DNA of 64,000 nucleotides from Pseudomonas arsenicoxydans (GTDB lineage: Bacteria; Pseudomonadota; Gammaproteobacteria; Pseudomonadales; Pseudomonadaceae): assembly GCF_006438915.1 (NCBI RefSeq), contig NZ_RCZE01000016.1, positions 62,001-126,000 on the forward strand, read 5' to 3'. The notes under the pieces were generated by a model, which was given only the letters and a program-made list of their open reading frames with translations, made no database searches and had not been told where the DNA came from. Made by a program: the position numbers and the translations under genes. Shown here one piece after another: positions 25,865 to 34,369 of this stretch. Every line of letters starts with the position of its first letter. Positions within the stretch are counted from its first letter, which is position 1.

Positions 25865-26404
25865 ATGAAAGCCAAGGCTGATGTACCTTTCGCGCCGCTG
25901 AACATCGCGGTGCTGACAGTCAGTGATACCCGAACCCTGGAAACCGATACGTCAGGCCAGATGTTCGTCGATCGCTTGAGTGCCGCCGGCCACAACCTGG
26001 CCGTTCGGGTGTTGCTTAAAGATGATCTCTACAAAATCCGCGCGCAAGTCGCCAACTGGATTGCCGATGAGGTAGTGCAGGTGGTTCTGATCACTGGTGG
26101 TACCGGGTTCACCGGGCGCGACAGCACACCAGAGGCGGTAAGTTGCCTGTTGGACAAACAGGTCGATGGTTTTGGTGAGCTGTTCCGGCAGATTTCCGTT
26201 GCCGACATTGGTACCTCGACCGTCCAGTCCCGGGCGCTGGCCGGTTTGGCCAACGGTACGCTGGTCTGCTGCTTGCCCGGTTCAACCAATGCCGTGCGCA
26301 CTGGCTGGGATGGCATTCTCGCCGAACAGCTGGATTCGCGGCATCGTCCCTGCAATTTCGTGGCTCATTTGAAGCAGGCGGCACCCTGTGAATCCCGTGG
26401 GTAA
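25865..26404 (+). CDS. moaB: Molybdenum cofactor biosynthesis protein MoaB
   Basis: This is a MogA/MoaB-fold protein of 179 residues for molybdopterin adenylylation or related handling. Motifs: LTVSDTR near the N-terminus, LITGGTGFTGRDSTPEAV in the middle, and LPGSTNAVRTGWDGIL. ATG 25865 is used. It overlaps moeA by 17 bases, so the pair is one operon, divergent from mobA. Confidence 0.93.
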   Translation: MKAKADVPFAPLNIAVLTVSDTRTLETDTSGQMFVDRLSAAGHNLAVRVLLKDDLYKIRAQVANWIADEVVQVVLITGGTGFTGRDSTPEAVSCLLDKQVDGFGELFRQISVADIGTSTVQSRALAGLANGTLVCCLPGSTNAVRTGWDGILAEQLDSRHRPCNFVAHLKQAAPCESRG

Positions 26405-27614
26405 GCCAGGTAAAACCGGCAGTCTGATGCCGGTCGAGGTGGCGCTGGCGCGCTTGCTGGAAATGGCAGAGGCTTCGCCCATCCGCGAGCGTGAGCGTTT
26501 GCCAGTGGCACACGTTCAGGGGCGCGTGCTCGCCGATGACCTGGTTTCATCCCTTGATCTGCCACCTTGGCCAAACAGTGCCATGGACGGCTACGCCCTG
26601 CGGGTCGCTGACTGGACGGGTGAACCGTTAGTGGTCAGTCAGAAGATATTTGCAGGTCAGGCGCCCGAACCGCTGCAACCCGGTACCTGCGCCCGAATCT
26701 TTACCGGTGCACCGGTGCCAGCAGGCGCTGACTGTGTCGAAATGCAGGAAAATGCCGAGGTTCAGGCGGATGATCGGGTACGTTTCATCGAGCCCATGAC
26801 CCCAGGTCAAAACATCCGGCCTCAAGGTCAGGAAACAACGGTTGGCGAGCTTGTTTTGCCGGCCGGTACGCGCCTTGGATCAATCGAACAGGGCTTGGCG
26901 GCATCACTGGGATGCGCTGAGCTCGATGTTGTTCGCAAGGTCCGTGTTGCGGTTCTCTCGACCGGAGATGAATTGGTTGAGCCGGGCCAGGCCTTGGGCC
27001 CGGGACAAATCTACAACAGCAATCGCGTGTTGCTGTGCAGTTGGTTGCAACGCCTGGGTTGTGAAGTCATTGATGCCGGTATTCTTCCTGATGATTTGCT
27101 GACCACTCGTGCCCGTCTGGGCGAGTTGAAGGATGTTGATCTGATCCTCTCTACGGGCGGGGTGTCGGTAGGCGAAGCCGATTTCCTGGGCATGGCCTTG
27201 CGTGAGGCGGGCGAGTTGACGCTGTGGAAACTCGCCATCAAACCTGGCAAGCCGCTGACCTTCGGGCATTTTCGCGGGGTGCCCGTAATTGGTTTGCCCG
27301 GCAACCCGGCGTCGACACTGGTCACTTTTGCGTTGTTGGCAAAGCCCTATCTTTTGCGCCGTCAGGGTGTAAAAGAGGTTGAGCCGCTGAAGTTCCAGGT
27401 GCCGGCCGGGTTTGTCTGGCCAAAGGCGGGCAATCGACGGGAATACTTGCGTGGACGCCTGGAGAATGGTCGGGCGATCATTTACAAGAATCAGAGCTCC
27501 GGCGTACTTCGCAGTGCCGCCTGGGCTGATGGCCTGGTTGAGGTGTTGGAAGATCGCACGTTGATCGAGGGCGAATATGTAATGTTCATTCCTCTGAGCG
27601 AAGTCCTGAACTGA
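26388..27614 (+). CDS. moeA: Molybdopterin molybdenumtransferase MoeA
   Basis: This enzyme inserts molybdate into adenylylated molybdopterin. It has 408 residues with the four MoeA domains in order. Typical motifs are PPWPNSAMDGYALR (near 60), the GAPVPAGAD stretch, STGDELVEPG (near 190), LSTGGVSVGEADF (near 255), and KPGKPLTFGHFRGVPVIGLPGNPAS (near 285). The start is GTG within the end of moaB; MPVEVALARLL at residue 14 is an alternative. The C-terminal domain is complete. Confidence 0.92.
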   Translation: MNPVGKPGKTGSLMPVEVALARLLEMAEASPIRERERLPVAHVQGRVLADDLVSSLDLPPWPNSAMDGYALRVADWTGEPLVVSQKIFAGQAPEPLQPGTCARIFTGAPVPAGADCVEMQENAEVQADDRVRFIEPMTPGQNIRPQGQETTVGELVLPAGTRLGSIEQGLAASLGCAELDVVRKVRVAVLSTGDELVEPGQALGPGQIYNSNRVLLCSWLQRLGCEVIDAGILPDDLLTTRARLGELKDVDLILSTGGVSVGEADFLGMALREAGELTLWKLAIKPGKPLTFGHFRGVPVIGLPGNPASTLVTFALLAKPYLLRRQGVKEVEPLKFQVPAGFVWPKAGNRREYLRGRLENGRAIIYKNQSSGVLRSAAWADGLVEVLEDRTLIEGEYVMFIPLSEVLN

Positions 27615-27633
27615 TCCCGTAGTGCCCATTGCC

Positions 27634-27662
27634 GCAAGCCCGATAAAGTTGTCGGGACTTGC
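27634..27662. terminator. Possible hairpin after moeA
   Basis: GCAAGCCCGA pairs with TCGGGACTTGC with one unpaired base, placed between the convergent moeA and the small membrane-protein gene. It lacks a T-run, so function is uncertain. Confidence 0.35.
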
Positions 27663-27677
27663 GTGCATGACCAACGC

Positions 27678-27986
27678 TTAACGAACCAGAAGTGTCACGA
27701 CCTGATCGAAGCGGCTGTTGGCAACCCAACCCAACAGGCCGAGGACGACCGCTGCCCCGCCTGCCGAATAGGCAAGCCTGTGCTTGATGGATTTGACGTC
27801 ATTGCGCACTTCATCCATGTCTCTTCGGATGTATTTCAGATGAGTTTCCAGTTCAATGACGCGAGGTTCCATGTCAACTCCTGCAGCAGGTTTTGCGTTG
27901 TTATTGAATTCAGCCTGAGGATTGGCGCGATTTTCCGAGAACGGCTTCACCGGGTTGATCGGCAACTTGATGTCATGAGTTTGCAT
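27678..27986 (-). CDS. Small membrane protein with coiled coil, XhlA-like
   Basis: The protein has 102 residues. An N-terminal polar part is followed by a heptad-like coiled coil (about residues 50-75, ELETHLKYIRRDMDEVRNDVKSIKHR) and one transmembrane helix near 78-93. This layout is that of XhlA/DUF-type hemolysin-like proteins known from phage lysis modules, but no other phage gene is here. The start MQTHDIKLP was preferred to the frame start 8 codons earlier. Function is unknown. Confidence 0.65.
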   Translation of the reverse strand: MQTHDIKLPINPVKPFSENRANPQAEFNNNAKPAAGVDMEPRVIELETHLKYIRRDMDEVRNDVKSIKHRLAYSAGGAAVVLGLLGWVANSRFDQVVTLLVR

Positions 27987-28308
27987 GGAGAAAGACGCTC
28001 CTTGCATCAAAGCTCTGTGAATTGCCGAAGCTCGTATTGCTTGCGCCTTTTGTGGCCCTTGATGAGTGTCTACTCATTGCTTGCACATCCCTGTGTAGTT
28101 GTTTTTGATGACTGATAACTGCCGACATCAAGGTGTACCAATCGCCCTGATGGGTCAATTGAGCCGATTCCTCATATATCGTAAGAAAATATCCCGACCT
28201 GTAGGACCGCAAACCTGCGCGCCTCGAAAAATCTCAACGCCATGCGACCTTTATAGGGGGCGGTGAGGTCAACATTTCCTGAATGAATTCGAATCAGGAG
28301 CTACAACA
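27987..28308. other. 322-base gap before the YegS lipid kinase gene
   Basis: This gap holds promoters for two divergent genes. On the plus strand TTGAGC (28159-28164), 17 bases, TAAGAA (28182-28187) is a weak promoter candidate. AGGAG just before 28309 is the ribosome site of the kinase gene. Nothing else is recognised. Confidence 0.4.
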
Positions 28309-29214
28309 ATGAGTGAACGCAAGGCGCTGTTGATTCTGCATGGCAAGCAGGCACTCAACGAGGAGGTCCGCGCGGCCGTCGAAGGCAAGCGCAAGCAGGG
28401 GTGGGAGCTGGCGGTCCGACTGACTTGGGAGGCGGGGGACGCGCAGCGGTGGGTGGAAGAGGCGTTGGGCGCCGGCTACACGCAACTGATTGCCGGTGGC
28501 GGCGATGGCACGTTGCGCGATATTGCCGAGGCCCTGGCGGCACACCCGAATCAGGCCAGCCTGGTCTTGATGCCATTAGGTACCGCCAATGATTTTGCTC
28601 GCGCTGCTGGCATACCGCTAGCGCCAGCGCTGGCACTGGATCTACTGGAGACCGCGCCACACGCTATCGATCTGGGCGAAGTCGGGGGGCAGGTCTTTCT
28701 GAACATGGCCACGGGCGGTTTCGGCAGTCAGGTCACGGCCAATACGTCGGAAGACCTCAAAAAAGTCCTCGGTGGCGCGGCGTATCTGTTTACCGGCTTA
28801 TCACGCTTCAGCGAGTTGCATGCGGCTTATGGCGAATTGCAGGGGCCGGACTTTCATTGGCGCGGCGAGCTATTGGCGCTCGGTATCGGCAATGGTCGGC
28901 AGGCGGGAGGTGGGCATGTGCTATGTCCGCAGGCGCTGGCTGACGATGGTCTGCTGGATATCAGTATTTTACCGGCGCCGCAGGAAGTGGTCGGTACCTT
29001 GAAAAACCTGCTGGCCGATGGCTTTGGCATCGACAACATGTTTGTGCGCGCTCGTTTGCCCTGGGTCGAGATCAAGGTCTCGGAAGGTCTGCACATCAAC
29101 CTTGATGGCGAACCTCTGGAGGGCGACAACTTGCGTTTTACGGCGCGTGCCGCGGCATTGCGCGTGCATTTGCCGGAAAACTCACCGCTTTTGAGTACAT
29201 CGGCAGTCAGCTAA
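28309..29214 (+). CDS. yegS: Lipid kinase YegS
   Basis: This is a diacylglycerol-kinase-family cytoplasmic lipid kinase of 301 residues (ATP-dependent phosphorylation of phosphatidylglycerol in the E. coli enzyme). The catalytic glycine-rich motif GGGDGTL is at 63-69, followed by MPLGTANDFAR, which is typical. ATG has AGGAG upstream. Its stop TAA shares bases with the stop TAG of the convergent regulator gene (CTAA at 29211-29214). Confidence 0.88.
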   Translation: MSERKALLILHGKQALNEEVRAAVEGKRKQGWELAVRLTWEAGDAQRWVEEALGAGYTQLIAGGGDGTLRDIAEALAAHPNQASLVLMPLGTANDFARAAGIPLAPALALDLLETAPHAIDLGEVGGQVFLNMATGGFGSQVTANTSEDLKKVLGGAAYLFTGLSRFSELHAAYGELQGPDFHWRGELLALGIGNGRQAGGGHVLCPQALADDGLLDISILPAPQEVVGTLKNLLADGFGIDNMFVRARLPWVEIKVSEGLHINLDGEPLEGDNLRFTARAAALRVHLPENSPLLSTSAVS

Positions 29215-29870
29215 TCGTCCAGGCTGATGATTTGCTCGCGTACGGCAAACAGGACAAGGCCGGCGACATCGTAGATCTGCAGGCGCTTCATGATCTGCGA
29301 GCGGTGGGTTTCAACGGTCTTGATACTGAGGCCCAGGCCATTGGCGATTTCCCGGGTGGATTTTCCGCGAACAATCAGTCGCAGAATTTCCAGCTGCCGG
29401 GCCGTCAGGTTATGTGATTCGTGCGTTTCCGACTGCTGTTTCTGGTTCCGGATCAGCGCCTGATTGATGACCGTGTGGGCGATGGCGGGGCTGAGGTAGC
29501 GTTCGTTGTTGCGCAGGGCATCCAGCGCATGTTCCAGCTCGGTGGCCGTGGTGTCCTTTAGTAAATAGCCATGAGCGCCGGACTCTAGTGCTTGCATGAT
29601 GAGCGCGGGGTCGGTGTGCATCGACAGGATCAGCACCTTGCTTTGCGGGCGTACCCGCTTGAGACGCTGCAAGGCTTCAAGACCGCTGGTCTCCTTCATG
29701 GAGATGTCCAGCAGAACAATGTCAGGGGACAGTTTCTCGACCATTTCGAGCAGCTGCGAGCCGTCATTGGCCTCGCCAACTACCGCATAGCCGGGGATAT
29801 CCAGCACCAGGGCGCGTACGCCTGCCCTGATCAGCGAGTGGTCGTCCACCAGAAGTAAATTACAAGTCAA
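29211..29870 (-). CDS. NarL/FixJ-type response regulator
   Basis: This regulator has 219 residues. The receiver spans 1-120 with acidic residues D9/D10 and phospho-acceptor D55 (IVLLDISMKE). The LuxR-type helix-turn-helix spans about 150-210 (ARQLEILRLIVRGKSTREIANGLGLSIKTVETH). It is coupled to the upstream histidine-kinase gene by a 4-base overlap (29867-29870), so the two form a two-component system. The N-terminus MTCNLLLVDDHSLIRAGVR recalls ErdR-type regulators of Pseudomonas, but the adjacent kinase argues for another pair. Targets are unknown. Confidence 0.85.
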   Translation of the reverse strand: MTCNLLLVDDHSLIRAGVRALVLDIPGYAVVGEANDGSQLLEMVEKLSPDIVLLDISMKETSGLEALQRLKRVRPQSKVLILSMHTDPALIMQALESGAHGYLLKDTTATELEHALDALRNNERYLSPAIAHTVINQALIRNQKQQSETHESHNLTARQLEILRLIVRGKSTREIANGLGLSIKTVETHRSQIMKRLQIYDVAGLVLFAVREQIISLDD

Positions 29871-30760
29871 TGCAAAACCTTATTCGTACTGGCCCGTTCG
29901 AGCGCACGGGGCGCCCAGGGGAAGAGTGCTTCGATTTGAGTGCCTTTGCCGGGCTCGCTGGTCACGGCCAGGGTCCCGCCCAACTGATCGATCCGTTCTC
30001 GCATCCCGGCCATCCCACGCTGCCCCTCTCGACCGGGATCAACCGCGGGTGCGAAACCCTGGCCGTCGTCGCTGATCAATAGTGTCAGGCCTTGGGGCAT
30101 GCGTTGCAGTCGCACCAGAAGATTTTTCGCTTCAGCGTGACGCAAAATATTGGTCACTGCTTCCTGGGTGATTCGAAAGGCTGCCACCGCCATTTCTTCC
30201 GGTATGCCGGTCAACCGTTGATGGCATTCCAGGCTCCAGTGCACCGCGGTGTTGGCCAGGGTCTTGAGCAGATGCGCACGCAGGCTGGCTTCCAGCCCGA
30301 GGCTCGCCAATTGCCTGGGGTTGAGGATGGCTGAGACGTCACGAACCTTGGTGAGGGTTTCTTCCAGAGTGTCGCAGAGCACCGAGCACTGGCCCTGCAT
30401 TTCATCAGGCATCCGGCGCTTGAGCCATTCACTTTGCAGTTTTGCAGCGGTCAGCAACTGGCCAATATCGTCGTGCAATTCTCTACTCAGGCGATGGCGT
30501 TCATTTTCCTGTACTTCCAACAGGCGGTCCGCCAGCTCTTGCGGTTCAAATTTTATCGACGTGCCCGAGACGGGAGGTTGCATCCAGACGCAGGCCCATA
30601 CCGCGATATCAAGCACCAGCAAGCCCAGCCCAAGAGGCGTGGAGAGGCCGAAGACCAACAAGCTGCCAAGTGCCGAGCAGGTGCACAGCAATAGCGTGAG
30701 CCGTCGAGCGTTTTTCTGGGAAGGTGGCCATGAGGTGACTGACTTGAGGCTGGCGTACAT
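29867..30760 (-). CDS. Sensor histidine kinase, HisKA_3 type
   Basis: This NarX/DesK-like kinase has 297 residues. Two hydrophobic segments (about 20-39 and 44-60) form the membrane part with almost no periplasmic loop. The phospho-histidine is H96 in SRELHDDIGQLL. The ATPase has NILRHAEAKN and DDGQGFAP, with GQRGMAGMRERI and GKGTQI toward the end. Start ATG 30760 is chosen; TTG 30775 extends it by five residues. It is the first gene of the operon with the regulator. With so little outside the membrane it probably senses a membrane or cytoplasmic signal. Confidence 0.82.
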   Translation of the reverse strand: MYASLKSVTSWPPSQKNARRLTLLLCTCSALGSLLVFGLSTPLGLGLLVLDIAVWACVWMQPPVSGTSIKFEPQELADRLLEVQENERHRLSRELHDDIGQLLTAAKLQSEWLKRRMPDEMQGQCSVLCDTLEETLTKVRDVSAILNPRQLASLGLEASLRAHLLKTLANTAVHWSLECHQRLTGIPEEMAVAAFRITQEAVTNILRHAEAKNLLVRLQRMPQGLTLLISDDGQGFAPAVDPGREGQRGMAGMRERIDQLGGTLAVTSEPGKGTQIEALFPWAPRALERASTNKVLH

Positions 30761-31176
30761 AGCGGATGGAGCCAATGAATGTTCGCTGCGGGTAGACCGG
30801 CCATAGTGGCTGACGGGTCTCTGTTTGAAAATCTGTAGTGACTCGTCTTGAACAGAGTGCGCTCCAGTGTTGGAACTACAGCCCTTATCGGCCTGTTCAC
30901 AGCTGAAGTCACTTTGCCATTAATTGGCGTCAACTAATGGTCGGCATAATACCACTTAAGATACCGTTGGTCGCGTTTGGTATATATGTCCATAGCGTCA
31001 GGAAATAACGCAGTGGACGATAGTTCCACTATGGAAAAGTTTTATGAAGGGGGAGTAACGATTAATATCGAGTTGTCGCGGACAGGTATGAAATATTCAA
31101 TCGCGACATGATCCCACTCATTTTTAGAGCGGCTCCATGGCAATAAGAATACGCACTGCGTAGTTGTCTGACTAAT
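30761..31176. other. 416-base gap upstream of the histidine kinase
   Basis: The gap is more AT-rich than its surroundings. An inverted repeat AGTGGA/TCCACT is at 31012-31030. No reading frame with a usable ribosome site is seen. It must contain the promoter of the kinase operon; on the minus strand GCCGATAA at 30892-30885 resembles a FliA -10 but lacks a fitting -35. Confidence 0.4.
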
Positions 31177-31647
31177 TCAAGCCTGCCGTTCCGAATAGGA
31201 AACGAGCGTAAACGGTTTGGAGTTGGCCGGTAATTGAAAATGACTCTGACCGACCTGGACCGCAAAGGCTTCAAGCAGGGAAGTCTGTTCGCTGTCATCC
31301 AGGCTGAGCTGACCGGTGGTCTGATCGATGAGTTCGAGTTGCCAGGCCATTAACGTAAAGCAATCCTTCAGCGCGCCCAAGGCTTGCTGGTGCAGGTCAA
31401 TGTGGGTGTGGGCGTGGTTCAGCAAACCGTGAATATGCAGGGAAAATTCCGACACGGCTTCCAGCGCCAGGGCATCGGCCCGGCTCGCCAGTTTGAGCAG
31501 GCTGCTGAGCATGCAATCGATTGCGTCCTTGTCATTGCTGATCAATTGCAGGTGGCTCAGGCACTCCTCCGATTTGGCCAGGAGGGTTTCCGCCTCGACA
31601 AGAAACTCTGGTAAACGCTGAGCCCACTGCTTGGGTTTGTTCGGCAT
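31177..31647 (-). CDS. Unrecognised all-helical protein of 156 residues
   Basis: The predicted protein is soluble and helical, with no signal peptide, and contains several hydrophobic heptads (residues 15-120). Its length and four-helix pattern suggest an Hpt-like bundle, but I see no HxxKG phospho-histidine motif, so I do not claim that role. Start MPNKPKQWAQRL has GGAGA eight bases upstream. It is divergent from cheV across a 462-base gap, which makes a signalling link possible but unproven. Confidence 0.65.
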   Translation of the reverse strand: MPNKPKQWAQRLPEFLVEAETLLAKSEECLSHLQLISNDKDAIDCMLSSLLKLASRADALALEAVSEFSLHIHGLLNHAHTHIDLHQQALGALKDCFTLMAWQLELIDQTTGQLSLDDSEQTSLLEAFAVQVGQSHFQLPANSKPFTLVSYSERQA

Positions 31648-32109
31648 GCTTATCTCCACAACGTCATGTCAAATGAGGGGATGTCGCGTATGTCGATCAG
31701 GACGTCCAACGTCCCGACGCTGCCATGCCGGCATGAGATCGCGCCCCTGCAGGCCTGATGGAAGGCTTGGGAACTCGAGAGGGTGGAAAGCCACTTACCT
31801 GCGATCGCACACAAAAGCCTGACTCCGTTCATGCAATGAGAATGGCGTCACATTAATGGCTATTGGATATTGCGAATATCAGGTTGGGCCTGATTGTTAC
31901 TAAGGGAATCCCTTACGCGGGGGAACCTATCGTGCAAACCGTGGTCGCGCGGCAGGGAGTGAAGCAGATGAATCGCAGATGCAGTAAACCATGATGTTAA
32001 TGTGACATCAATGCTCGATCGTGGCATTTTGTCTCAGGGTCAAGATCTGGCGATAAAGGCCGATAACCCTCTTTAAGTGAATTAATCAGAACAAGCCCAG
32101 GAGTCATTG
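31648..32109. other. 462-base divergent gap before cheV
   Basis: The right end carries the sigma-28 promoter at 32040-32066 and a good ribosome site (AGGAG 32099-32103). The rest (about 31660-32030) contains no supported gene; it presumably has the promoter of the leftward 156-residue protein gene. Confidence 0.5.
32040..32066 (+). promoter_or_regulatory. Sigma-28 (FliA) promoter of cheV
   Basis: TCAAG (32040-32044), 14 bases, GCCGATAA (32059-32066). This matches the flagellar sigma factor consensus TCAAG/TAAAG with GCCGATAA at standard spacing. The predicted start of transcription is about 35 bases before the cheV start codon. Confidence 0.8.
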
Positions 32110-33045
32110 ATGGCCGGCATTCTCGACACGGTAGACCAACGCACGCAACTGGTGGGTGAGAATCGCCTGGAAATTCTCATGTTTCGCCTGGCCGGCCGGC
32201 AATTGTTCGCAATCAACGTCTTTAAAGTGCAGGAAGTGCTGCAACTGCCCAAGCTGACCCTGATGCCCCAGCGGCATCCATTCGTCTGCGGCGTGGTCAA
32301 TCTGCGCGGCCAGACGCTGCCCGTGATTGACCTCTCCCAGGCCATCGGCATGCGTCCGCTGATCCCGAGCCCGACCAGCACGATCATCGTTACTGAGTAC
32401 AACCGTTCGGTGCAGGCGTTCCTGGTCGGCGGCGTGGACCGCATCGTCAATATGAACTGGGAAGCCATTCTGCCGCCGCCGACCAGCGCCGGTCGCCAGC
32501 ATTACCTCACGGCGATCAGCAAAGTCGATGACCAGTTGGTGGAAATCATCGACGTCGAGAAAGTGCTGGCCGAAATCGTGCCGTACAACGCCAAGGTCTC
32601 GCGCGAAAAACTCGACGATCCAGTACTGGAACGCGCCCGTGGCCGTGAAGTGCTGTTGGTGGATGACTCCAATGTCGCGCTGTCGCAATTGCGCGACACC
32701 CTGGGTCAATTGGGTGTGAAAATGCACATTGCCAGCGATGGTCTCAAGGCGCTGAACATGCTCAAGGCCTGGGCGGATACGGGCGTGTCCATGACCGATA
32801 AACTGTTGATGGTGTTCACCGACGCCGAAATGCCGGAAATGGACGGCTACCGCCTGACCACCGAAATCCGTAATGACCCACGCCTGCGTGGCCTTTATGT
32901 GGTCCTGCACACCTCCCTGTCGGGCAGCTTCAACGACTCGATGGTGAAGAAAGTCGGCTGCGACAACTTCCTCTCCAAATTCCAGCCGGACAAACTCGTC
33001 GACGTGGTGCGCCAGCGCCTGATGCTCGACGAAGTCCCGGCCTGA
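32110..33045 (+). CDS. cheV: Chemotaxis coupling protein CheV
   Basis: CheV has 311 residues: a CheW-like coupling domain (10-155, FAINVFKVQEVL and NLRGQTLPVID motifs) and a receiver domain (180-305) with D185/D186 and phospho-acceptor D238 (FTDAEMPEMDG). It links methyl-accepting chemoreceptors to the CheA kinase and adjusts adaptation. ATG 32110 is preceded by AGGAG at a spacing of six. The FliA promoter upstream shows membership of the late flagellar regulon. It is a stand-alone gene, not inside the main che or flg clusters. Confidence 0.92.
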   Translation: MAGILDTVDQRTQLVGENRLEILMFRLAGRQLFAINVFKVQEVLQLPKLTLMPQRHPFVCGVVNLRGQTLPVIDLSQAIGMRPLIPSPTSTIIVTEYNRSVQAFLVGGVDRIVNMNWEAILPPPTSAGRQHYLTAISKVDDQLVEIIDVEKVLAEIVPYNAKVSREKLDDPVLERARGREVLLVDDSNVALSQLRDTLGQLGVKMHIASDGLKALNMLKAWADTGVSMTDKLLMVFTDAEMPEMDGYRLTTEIRNDPRLRGLYVVLHTSLSGSFNDSMVKKVGCDNFLSKFQPDKLVDVVRQRLMLDEVPA

Positions 33046-33136
33046 TCAGGACCTGTGGGAGTGTCCTGTTTTCTGCCTTTGATTCGGTGACCAAGCTCGT
33101 ATAGGGTGGCCTTTTTTGATCATCAGGGAGCTGGCC

Positions 33137-33943
33137 ATGTTGCGTCTGAGTGCGCTTTACCGTTATCCGTTGAAATCCGGCAAGGGCGAAACCTTGCAAC
33201 AAGTCGGCCTCGACAAACTGGGGCTGGACGGTGATCGACGCTGGATGCTGGTAGATGAGGCCAGCGGACGCTTCCTGACCCAGCGCGCAGTAGCGTCCAT
33301 GAGCCAGTTGTCGGCATTGTGGAATGCCGAAGGTGGCTTGACCCTCAGCGCCCCGGGCCGCTCGCCGATCGACATCGCCTTGCCCTCCAGCCACGCTGAA
33401 CTGCGTGGCGTCACTATTTGGCGCGACACCTTGCGCGTGCCGGATGCGGGGGACGAGGCGGGTGCCTGGGTCAGTGAGTTCATTGGCAAGCCGACGCGTC
33501 TGGTGCAAGTTCCCCTTGATCGAGCGCGCATGACCGAGGCCGGTTACGGCAAGGACGATGATCAGGTGGCGTTCGCCGATGGTTATCCACTGTTACTGAT
33601 CGGGCAGGCGTCCCTGGAAGATTTGTCGCAAAAGGTCGGACGTTCCTTGGAGATGATGCGTTTTCGACCGAACCTGGTGATCGAGGGCAGCGAAGCCTAT
33701 GCCGAAGACAGCTGGAAGCGTATTCGCATCGGTGATGTCGAGTTCCGGGTGGTCAAATCCTGCTCACGCTGCATTCTGACTACCATCGATCCGCAAACCG
33801 GTGAGCGCAGCGGTGATCGGGAACCGCTGGCCACGTTGCAGAAGTACCGTGCCGAGGCCGACGGTGCGATGTTTGGACAGAATCTGGTCAACGACAGCAA
33901 CGGTCGACTCGAAGTCGGAATGCCGGTGACGATTCTCGAATAA
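33137..33943 (+). CDS. MOSC-domain protein, YcbX-like
   Basis: This protein has 268 residues with an N-terminal beta-barrel (MOSC_N, 1-110, ALYRYPLKSGKGE) and a MOSC domain (115-268) with the cysteine-containing stretch VVKSCSRCILTTIDPQTG, where a conserved cysteine holds the molybdenum cofactor in YcbX/mARC proteins. These enzymes reduce N-hydroxylated compounds. There is no ferredoxin domain at the C-terminus, unlike the E. coli YcbX. Start ATG 33137 has GGGAG upstream. A strong terminator follows. Confidence 0.85.
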   Translation: MLRLSALYRYPLKSGKGETLQQVGLDKLGLDGDRRWMLVDEASGRFLTQRAVASMSQLSALWNAEGGLTLSAPGRSPIDIALPSSHAELRGVTIWRDTLRVPDAGDEAGAWVSEFIGKPTRLVQVPLDRARMTEAGYGKDDDQVAFADGYPLLLIGQASLEDLSQKVGRSLEMMRFRPNLVIEGSEAYAEDSWKRIRIGDVEFRVVKSCSRCILTTIDPQTGERSGDREPLATLQKYRAEADGAMFGQNLVNDSNGRLEVGMPVTILE

Positions 33944-33957
33944 AACCCCTTTGAATG

Positions 33958-33991
33958 AAAAATGCCCGTGTCCAAAGACACGGGCATTTTT
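33958..33991. terminator. Strong bidirectional terminator
   Basis: AATGCCCGTGTC pairs with GACACGGGCATT; A-rich on the left, T7 on the right. It separates the MOSC gene from the convergent ppnP gene. Confidence 0.9.
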
Positions 33992-34015
33992 TTATCGCGA
34001 TGAAACCCCGGGGGT

Positions 34016-34300
34016 TTAGCCGCGGTATTCACACAGGTAAGCGGTGTCGACGGCCACTTTCAGCTGGAATTTGCTGTTGGCAGGCACGTTGAACTGGCTA
34101 CCGGCGGCGAAGGTTTCCCAGTCGCTGCTGTCAGGCAGTTTGACCGTCAGGGCGCCGCTGACCACGTGCATGATTTCACGCTGGCTGGTACCGAATTCGT
34201 ATTCGCCCGCAGCCATGACGCCGATGGTCGCAGGACCTTCAGCGGTGCCAAAGGCGATCGACTTGACGGTGCCGTCGAAGTACTCGTTGACTTTAAACAT
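34016..34300 (-). CDS. ppnP: Pyrimidine/purine nucleoside phosphorylase PpnP
   Basis: This is a single cupin-fold protein of 94 residues (formerly DUF1255 or YaiE) that phosphorolyses several nucleosides. Sequence starts MFKVNEYFDGTVKSIAF and shows the beta-strand pattern with EIMHVVSGALTVKLPD. The open frame runs 15 codons further upstream, but the family start and GGAA fit 34300. It converges with the MOSC gene at the terminator and is downstream of the exonuclease gene. Confidence 0.9.
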   Translation of the reverse strand: MFKVNEYFDGTVKSIAFGTAEGPATIGVMAAGEYEFGTSQREIMHVVSGALTVKLPDSSDWETFAAGSQFNVPANSKFQLKVAVDTAYLCEYRG

Positions 34301-34369
34301 GGGCGATTCCTCGAAAAGGGCTAAAAAGGGCCGGCCAGTATGCACAAGGCCTCGAACGCCGTCACCTCT

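Noticed and set aside
30885..30892. FliA-like -10 element GCCGATAA on the minus strand before the histidine kinase gene
   Set aside because: No TCAAG or TAAA element at the needed spacing, in contrast to the clear promoter at 32040.
31031..31111. 26-codon frame (MEKFYEGGVTINIELSR...) upstream of the histidine kinase region
   Set aside because: No ribosome site and no known match; could be chance in an AT-rich gap.
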